Below, in pieces: positions 59,053-64,000 of a stretch of 64,000 nt of DNA; the stretch's first letter is position 1, and every line of letters starts with the position of its first letter. The DNA comes from Dethiobacter sp. (GTDB lineage: Bacteria; Bacillota; Dethiobacteria; Dethiobacterales; Dethiobacteraceae). Position numbers and translations under genes: made by a program. The notes under the pieces are model-generated. The model was not told the origin of the DNA and searched no databases. It saw nothing but the letters and a program-made list of their open reading frames with translations. The DNA lies in the NCBI GenBank assembly GCA_018335875.1, contig JAGXRN010000054.1, positions 1 through 64,000 of the forward strand. The letters are read 5' to 3'.

Positions 59053-60222
59053 TTAACTGAGCAGCATTTCAGGCTCTTCAAGCAGCCCCTTGATTGTGAG
59101 CCTAAACTCGGCGGCAGGCACACCCTGTATAAAACGATGGTCATAAGTCAGGCACAGGTTTGCCATATAGCGGGCGGCAATTTCTTCGCCAATGAATACC
59201 GGGCGTTTTACAGCTGCGCCAATACCCAGGATTGCCCCCTGAGGCGGGATTATTACCGGTGTAAATATCTGAACCTGATACAGCCCCACATTGGAGATGG
59301 TAAAAGTCCCCCCTGTTACATCATCGCGGCTCAATCTGCCTGCACGGGCCTTATCGGCAAGCAGCCTGATTTGCCCGGCTATCTGTTTTACAGTAAGTTT
59401 GTCCGCGTCCCGAATCACAGGCACAATTATTGTGTCCACAAGCGACACTGCCAGCCCGATATGATAATATTTCTTGATAACAACGCTGTCAGCTGCCAGC
59501 GAGGCATTGAGCATGGGATGTTTTTTAAGGGCCATTGCCACCGCCCTCACAAAGAAGGCGTTTAATGTGAGGTGGACACCGTCCTTTTCCCAGGCGGGCG
59601 TAAGCCTCTTGCGCAGTTCAATCAACCCTGTGAGGTCAACTTCAGTGGTGGAAGTGACATGAACGGCAGTATCATGGCTGTTCCGTACATTGGCCGCCAA
59701 TATCTTTTGCGCACCGGTTAAGGGAAGAACCACTTCCTCACCTGCCGCAGCCGAAGACGTGATGATTTTATCAACTGTCTTTGTCTCCGTTTTCATTGAC
59801 TCTAGATAGTTTAAAACATCTTCTTCCTTAATCCTGCCTCCCGGCCCGCTGCCGGAAAGACCGGACAGTTTTATCCCGTGCTCTTTGGCCAGCCGTTTTG
59901 CCACCGGTGTGGCCCTGACAAAACCATCATCTTCTGCCTCCCCCCGGGCTGCGGTATTTTCCGGTATTTCTTCCACAGTTTCGCCTGTCAGCGCAATCAC
60001 TGCTATATCCTCATAAACCGGGACAGTGGCCCCTTCTGCATAAAGCACCTTTATCAAAGTTCCCGTTGCAGGGGACTCCAGTTCAAGTGTCACTTTATCT
60101 GTTAATATTTCCGCCAGCAGTTCACCCTTTTTCACTGCCTGGCCTTCCTTTTTATGCCACCGTGCGATAACCCCCTCTGTCATTGTCATGCCGCTCTTGG
60201 GCATGGTTACATTAACAGGCAT
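59053..60222 (-). CDS. 2-oxoacid dehydrogenase complex, dihydrolipoamide acyltransferase (E2)
   Basis: A 389-aa E2 subunit. In order: one lipoyl domain (residues about 1-75; lipoyl Lys in TDKVTLE), a hinge, a peripheral-subunit-binding domain (about 105-140; ATPVAKRLAKEHGI and GSGPGGRIKEEDV), another hinge, and the catalytic acyltransferase domain (about 165-389), with the active-site His in TYDHRFIQG near the C-terminus. A single lipoyl domain is like acetoin or pyruvate complexes. It sits between E1 and E3 genes with short gaps. GGGAG precedes the ATG. Confidence 0.92.
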   Translation of the reverse strand: MPVNVTMPKSGMTMTEGVIARWHKKEGQAVKKGELLAEILTDKVTLELESPATGTLIKVLYAEGATVPVYEDIAVIALTGETVEEIPENTAARGEAEDDGFVRATPVAKRLAKEHGIKLSGLSGSGPGGRIKEEDVLNYLESMKTETKTVDKIITSSAAAGEEVVLPLTGAQKILAANVRNSHDTAVHVTSTTEVDLTGLIELRKRLTPAWEKDGVHLTLNAFFVRAVAMALKKHPMLNASLAADSVVIKKYYHIGLAVSLVDTIIVPVIRDADKLTVKQIAGQIRLLADKARAGRLSRDDVTGGTFTISNVGLYQVQIFTPVIIPPQGAILGIGAAVKRPVFIGEEIAARYMANLCLTYDHRFIQGVPAAEFRLTIKGLLEEPEMLLS

Positions 60223-60243
60223 CTTATCAACTCCCTGTATGCT

Positions 60244-61218
60244 TTACGCAAGTAAGGCTTTTGCCGATTTAATTATCTGCTCCTCGCCCTGAATAAAGAA
60301 TTTTTCCATGGTAGGGCTAAAAGGCACCGGTATATCAGGCGCTCCTATTCTTGTTACAGGTGCGTCTAAATAATCGAAGGCCTCAAGCGCTATTACTGCT
60401 GCTATTTCTGCACCGGCGCCGCCTGTGAGGCAGGCCTCATGAACAATTAACACCCGTTTTGTCTTACGTACAGAACGTAATATAGTATCCTTATCCAGGG
60501 GCAGGAGAGTGCGCGGGTCTACAACCTCGGCGCTGATCCCGTCTTTAGCCAGTTCTTCCGCTGCCCTCTGTGCTTTTAACACCATTTGGGAGGTGGCAAT
60601 AATGGTGATATCACTGCCCTGGCGTTTAATATCCGCTTTGCCAAGAGGAACCAGGTACTCTTCCTCGGGGACAGGGCCCTTGGTGGCATACAATAATTTG
60701 TGCTCCAGGAAAACAACAGGATTATTGTCCCTGATTGCAGATTTCAGCAGTCCTTTGGCATCATAGGGGGTGGAGGGCAGTACCAGCTTGATGCCGGGGA
60801 TATTCATCAACCAGCCTTCCACACTCTGGCAGTGGTGCGCGCCCGAGCTGGTACCGGCGCCCTGTGCAGCGCGCACCACCATGGGCACCGATATTTCACC
60901 GGCTGACATGTAACACATCTTAGCAGCGCTATTGGCGATATGGTCCATCACCAGGGGCAAAAAGTCTGCAAACATAATTTCGGCAACCGGCCTCACCCCA
61001 ACCATTGCCGCTCCCACCGACGCGCCCGCAATCACCGACTCAGACAGTGGGGTGTCTTTAACCCTGTCTTCGCCAAACTCTTCAAACAGCCCCTGTGTAA
61101 CTTTAAAAGCACCACCATAACAGGCAATATCCTCACCCAGCAGGAAAACCCTGCTGTCGCGGTTCATTTCTTCCCTCAATGCTTCACGCAGTGCTTCACG
61201 GTATGTAATTTCCCTCAT
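60244..61218 (-). CDS. 2-oxoacid dehydrogenase complex, E1 beta
   Basis: A 324-aa E1 beta subunit with LREEMNRDSRVFLLGEDIACYGGAFKVTQGL at the start in short, the TPP-activating Glu in LGEDI, TPLSESVIAG, and a conserved C-terminal transketolase domain (MEKFFIQGEEQI). Length is typical for pyruvate, acetoin or branched-chain dehydrogenases. GGAGAG precedes the ATG. It is encoded directly after E1 alpha. The chemistry is oxidative decarboxylation of a 2-oxoacid or acetoin. Which substrate is meant cannot be told from sequence. Confidence 0.92.
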   Translation of the reverse strand: MREITYREALREALREEMNRDSRVFLLGEDIACYGGAFKVTQGLFEEFGEDRVKDTPLSESVIAGASVGAAMVGVRPVAEIMFADFLPLVMDHIANSAAKMCYMSAGEISVPMVVRAAQGAGTSSGAHHCQSVEGWLMNIPGIKLVLPSTPYDAKGLLKSAIRDNNPVVFLEHKLLYATKGPVPEEEYLVPLGKADIKRQGSDITIIATSQMVLKAQRAAEELAKDGISAEVVDPRTLLPLDKDTILRSVRKTKRVLIVHEACLTGGAGAEIAAVIALEAFDYLDAPVTRIGAPDIPVPFSPTMEKFFIQGEEQIIKSAKALLA

Positions 61219-61250
61219 TTGAGCTCTCTCTCCTTTTACTACTCGTATTA

Positions 61251-62213
61251 CTACAGTGAAAATACATCCCCCAGGGCTTCTTCCGGGGCGGGAAACGGGC
61301 TTTCCTCGGCAAATTTTACCGATTCGTCAATTATTTTTTGCACCTGCATTTCCATGATGGATACCATCTTTTCGCTGAGGACACCTTTCTCAAGCAGGTA
61401 TGCCTCAAAGCGCTTAACAGGGCAATCACTGCGCATTGCCGCCGTTTCCTGCGCACAGCGATAGAGATCCTTATCATTCTCTGAATGGCCGCGCCACCTT
61501 TTTGTCTTGCATTCCAGGAGCGTGGGGCCCTCTCCGGCCCTGGCCCTGGCAACCGCCCTTTGCGTGGCTTCAAACACAGCTATAATATCGTTGCCATCAA
61601 CAATTACACCGGGTATGCCGTAACCGGGTGCGCGGTCGGCCACATTTTGGATTGCCATCTGTTTTTGCTGGCAGGTTCCGATGGCATATGCATTGTTTTC
61701 ACAGACAAAAACTATGGGGAGTTTCCAGACAGAGGCCAGGTTTAAAGATTCATGAAAATCACCCCTGCTGCTGGCGCCGTCGCCAAAAGTGGTGATAACC
61801 ACACTATCCTTGCCCATTTGTTTAATCCCAAGCGCCGCGCCTGTTGCGATGGGTATTGACGACCCAATGAGGCCGGTGCCGGGCAGGACTCCAAGCTTCA
61901 AATCCCCCATGTGATGTGAGGTGGCTTTGCCCCCGGCAGGCCCGGTTTTTTTGCCGAACATCCCCGCCATCATCAAATTGGCTGACACTCCCTTTGTATA
62001 GAACATCCCCCTCGCCCGCAGGGAGGGTAAAACGTAATCATCCTGCCTCAGCTTAAATGTGGTGCCAACAGCAATAGCTTCCTCGCCGAGACTAGAATGA
62101 TGAAGTTCCGGTAGTCCGCGACTGGCGTAAATCTCGCAGATCTTTTCATCATTTCTGCGCGCAAAAAGCAGTAAACGGTACATTTCCAACAGTTCTTCAT
62201 TACTTAGCGTCAA
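61251..62213 (-). CDS. 2-oxoacid dehydrogenase complex, E1 alpha
   Basis: A 320-aa E1 alpha subunit. The TPP-binding motif runs from GDGASSRGDFHESLN to FVCENNAYAIG, and a phosphorylation-loop-like region follows at the RWRGHSENDKD stretch. Short length (no extended N-terminus) is shared with bacterial PDH and acetoin dehydrogenase (AcoA). It starts at TTG, nine bases after GGAGG. It heads the E1 alpha-E1 beta-E2-E3 order, with the SDR gene upstream. Both the complex and the Por enzyme in this window oxidise 2-oxoacids by different electron carriers. Confidence 0.92.
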   Translation of the reverse strand: MTLSNEELLEMYRLLLFARRNDEKICEIYASRGLPELHHSSLGEEAIAVGTTFKLRQDDYVLPSLRARGMFYTKGVSANLMMAGMFGKKTGPAGGKATSHHMGDLKLGVLPGTGLIGSSIPIATGAALGIKQMGKDSVVITTFGDGASSRGDFHESLNLASVWKLPIVFVCENNAYAIGTCQQKQMAIQNVADRAPGYGIPGVIVDGNDIIAVFEATQRAVARARAGEGPTLLECKTKRWRGHSENDKDLYRCAQETAAMRSDCPVKRFEAYLLEKGVLSEKMVSIMEMQVQKIIDESVKFAEESPFPAPEEALGDVFSL

Positions 62214-62229
62214 TGTAATCCCTCCTGTA

Positions 62230-63000
62230 TTAAAGCATCAGACTGCCGCCGTTTACATCCACAGTCACTCCTGTTATATAGCCGGCGAGGTCAGAGACAA
62301 GAAATAGAGCTGTGTTGGCAATATCTTCGTGTGTCCCCAGCCTGTTTACCGGAATCTTCTGAAGATATAGTTCGTTAATCTCACTTGGCACATCTCTGAT
62401 CATTTCGCTTTCAATCCGTCCCGGCGCAATGGCGTTTACATTGATCCCGTAAGGAGCCAACTCACCTGCCAGCGCCCTGGTCAGGCCGATAACCGCCGCC
62501 TTTGATGCCAGGTAGTGCGCCCCGGGAATGGCGCTGTAAGTTCTGCCTGCAAGCGAAGACATATTAATGATTTTTCCATAGCCCTGCTTAACCATTTCCC
62601 TGGCACAAGCCCGGGCGCAATAAAATGAACCGTGAAGATTAACCCCAATCACTCTCTCCCACTCATCGGTGTCCATCTCCACAACAGTTACTTTGGCCCC
62701 GTCTTTTTTTGGCGACACTCCCGCATTGTTGATAAGTATATCCACGCGGCCAAAGCTGCCAATAGTGTCCTCTACCAACCTGTTTACCTGTGCTTTATCG
62801 GAAACATCCGCTACTATGGCCAATGCTCCCACACCTTCTGCCTCCGCTTCCCGGGCAGTCTTTTGCGCCTGTTCCGCCAGCACGTCGGCGATAACCACAT
62901 TTGCCCCCTCTCTGGCCAGCGCCAGAGCAATACCTCTTCCTATACCCCTGCCGCCGCCCGTAATGACAGCAATCCTGCCCTTTAGCCCATAATCAGCCAC
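62230..63000 (-). CDS. short-chain dehydrogenase/reductase (FabG-like)
   Basis: A 256-aa SDR. The NAD(P) motif is TGGGRGIGRGIA, the NNAG strand motif is NNAGVSPKK, and the catalytic triad is Ser (SSLAGRTYS), Tyr and Lys in HYLASKAA. It resembles 3-oxoacyl-ACP reductase and diol/acetoin-type reductases. It starts at GTG after GGAGGG and is 17 bases from the E1 alpha gene, so it is almost certainly in the same operon. A carbonyl or hydroxyacyl intermediate is the likely substrate; the specificity is unknown. Confidence 0.88.
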   Translation of the reverse strand: MADYGLKGRIAVITGGGRGIGRGIALALAREGANVVIADVLAEQAQKTAREAEAEGVGALAIVADVSDKAQVNRLVEDTIGSFGRVDILINNAGVSPKKDGAKVTVVEMDTDEWERVIGVNLHGSFYCARACAREMVKQGYGKIINMSSLAGRTYSAIPGAHYLASKAAVIGLTRALAGELAPYGINVNAIAPGRIESEMIRDVPSEINELYLQKIPVNRLGTHEDIANTALFLVSDLAGYITGVTVDVNGGSLML

Positions 63001-63311
63001 TACTGCATCCCTCCCTGTAGAATATTGTTTAGTATTTGTACAACCCGTTCACCTATTTTTTCTTTGCTGCAGGGAATCAGGTTAACAGCCTCACCTGCCA
63101 CTGAAATCTCCGGGATACAAAGCTGTGGGCGGGTGGCACAGTCCACAGCGCAGCCGCTGATTACAAGAAGCATGGTAAGGCCGCCGGCATCCCATTTCTC
63201 AAATTTTGCCTCCGGCAGGACACTCTCTGCTCGTTCTTTTATCTGCAATAGAATATGAGCTGAAGGTATTTGCGGATTGCAGTTGCCGCAGAGCTTTACA
63301 CCTATGGCCAT
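63000..63311 (-). CDS. small Cys-rich protein (CGNCNP motif)
   Basis: About 103 aa, alpha/beta. Cys occur in LCGNCNP (residues about 8-12), in ISGCAVDCATRPQLC (about 55-68) and in PCSKEK. The pattern suggests a metal or Fe-S site. The start at ATG 63311 is preceded by GGAG; longer frames would overlap the neighbouring pseudogene. It overlaps the SDR gene by one base. I know the type only as an uncharacterised protein next to similar catabolic genes in Clostridia. Confidence 0.65.
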   Translation of the reverse strand: MAIGVKLCGNCNPQIPSAHILLQIKERAESVLPEAKFEKWDAGGLTMLLVISGCAVDCATRPQLCIPEISVAGEAVNLIPCSKEKIGERVVQILNNILQGGMQ

Positions 63312-63327
63312 TTTTTTCTCCATTGGA

Positions 63328-63922
63328 TTATGAGCCGGTCTCCCTTTCCTTTCCCTCTTTGTCGAGACTGGCAAGCCTTTTGGCCAGCCCAATCTTATGA
63401 GGAAGATGCCCCCTGGCGCACATATCGGGGTCCTGCTGCCTGCCAGGCGGCAGGCCCCTGTCGCCCTTGGGGTCAGTCATAGAACCTGCCACCATTTTAT
63501 CAGTGTCCTGCAGGTACTGCACATATTTTTTAATTCTTACATGGTAGACGGTACCCAGTTTATGGTCTATATCATATGTAGTGCTGTAGAGGGCATTTAT
63601 CCCGTCAAAACCAACACAGCGCTGAAAACATGAGCCTGTGCGCTGGGCAATGGCCCGCAGCATTTTTACTTTTTTCACAAGGTCATCGGCGCTCTGGTGG
63701 ATGTGGGTAAAGCGGTTTATCTTTCTGCCTGTAAGGTGTGAGAAAGTCGAGACAAGGTCTTCAAACTCCGGGTCATGGGCCATCTCGTAAGTAAGCGCGG
63801 CAGCGTTGATATGGGGACGAAAAAGTTCATGTTCGGCAATACTCCCTATTTTCTCCCCGAACGCATAAACCACTGTTTTTAAATCGCGCAGGCTGTCGGG
63901 TATATTCCCGGCCGTTCATCAT
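63328..63922 (-). pseudogene. truncated, frameshifted 4-hydroxybutyryl-CoA dehydratase/HpaB-type gene
   Basis: From an ATG at 63922 (with GGAAGGAG upstream) the frame reads MMNGREY and then jumps by one base; the next frame gives DSLRDLKTVVYAFGE and about 150 further residues of the family: RPHINAAALTYEMAHDPEF, FSHLTGRKINRFTHIHQS, the Fe-S-ligand-like SCFQRC, and TDPKGDRGLPPG. The sequence then departs from the family after QQDPDM and ends in a junk tail. Intact proteins of this family are nearly 500 aa. Two lesions, a one-base insertion and a large C-terminal deletion, mark it as dead. Confidence 0.85.
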
Positions 63923-64000
63923 AAAAAACACTCCTTCCCGGTTTACATGTGCGCAGTATCTATCTATAAAGAAATTTTAACATGCCTGCGCCAAGGCGTC

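Overview
The window looks like chromosome of a spore-forming, anaerobic Clostridia-type Firmicute. The sporulation genes (spoIVA, spoIIP, YIEGIA and its capping subunit), the der-plsY-gpsA-spoIVA order, a T-box leader, a preQ1-I riboswitch and a four-subunit ferredoxin oxidoreductase all point that way. I cannot name the species from sequence alone.

Layout. (1) 1-18.7 kb is a visibly AT-richer accessory block ending at tRNA-Pro(GGG). A tyrosine integrase is the last gene before the tRNA 3' end. Next to it sit excisionase-like proteins, a phage-type DnaB helicase, a replication initiator-like protein and an ArpU/RinA-like regulator. Further left are a YaaC-like protein, an exonuclease, a voltage-gated-type K+ channel with an exceptionally long arginine ladder, a secreted-type ComEC-like metallo-hydrolase with DUF3006, yidD, a tetrahaem NapC-like cytochrome and two DUF3231-like repeat proteins. 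The left end of the element is not visible. (2) 18.9-31.6 kb carries a 2-oxoacid:ferredoxin oxidoreductase operon (porCDAB) and what I think is the most novel part of the window. That part is an uncharacterised cobalamin-dependent mutase cluster: an NrpR-type-HTH/FCD regulator, a 77-aa subunit, a cobalamin-domain/TIM-barrel protein, a KamB-like reactivase, a permease, an FAD oxidoreductase with an internal Cys cluster, a fold-type I PLP enzyme and a 37-aa membrane peptide. An identical 14-mer lies in front of porC and in front of the PLP gene, suggesting common control. (3) 31.7-40.6 kb holds aspartate kinase, a Nif3-like/Gate-permease operon behind a structured leader, and an ilvB-ilvN-ilvB cluster behind a T-box. 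(4) 40.7-55.5 kb is a sporulation and membrane block: a PlsY/deacetylase fusion, spoIVA, gpsA, plsY, der, a radical-SAM DUF512 protein, two DUF3189 proteins, the YIEGIA pair, spoIIP and DUF1614. A metal-efflux ATPase with its ArsR regulator and a decayed glutamate-synthase cluster sit inside this block. (5) 55.6-64 kb holds queF and a queuosine-precursor transporter behind a preQ1-I riboswitch, a 2-oxoacid dehydrogenase complex (E1 alpha, E1 beta, E2, E3), an SDR, and a frameshifted, truncated 4-hydroxybutyryl-CoA-dehydratase-type pseudogene.

Working model for region 2 (inference): an amino acid or related compound enters through the permease. It is rearranged by the B12 enzyme, kept active by the KamB-like ATPase, and processed by the PLP and flavin enzymes. 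The resulting 2-oxoacid would be oxidised to an acyl-CoA and reduced ferredoxin by the co-regulated Por complex. Several starts given here differ from the longest possible reading frame because a clear Shine-Dalgarno sequence sits inside it; those cases are explained in the entries.
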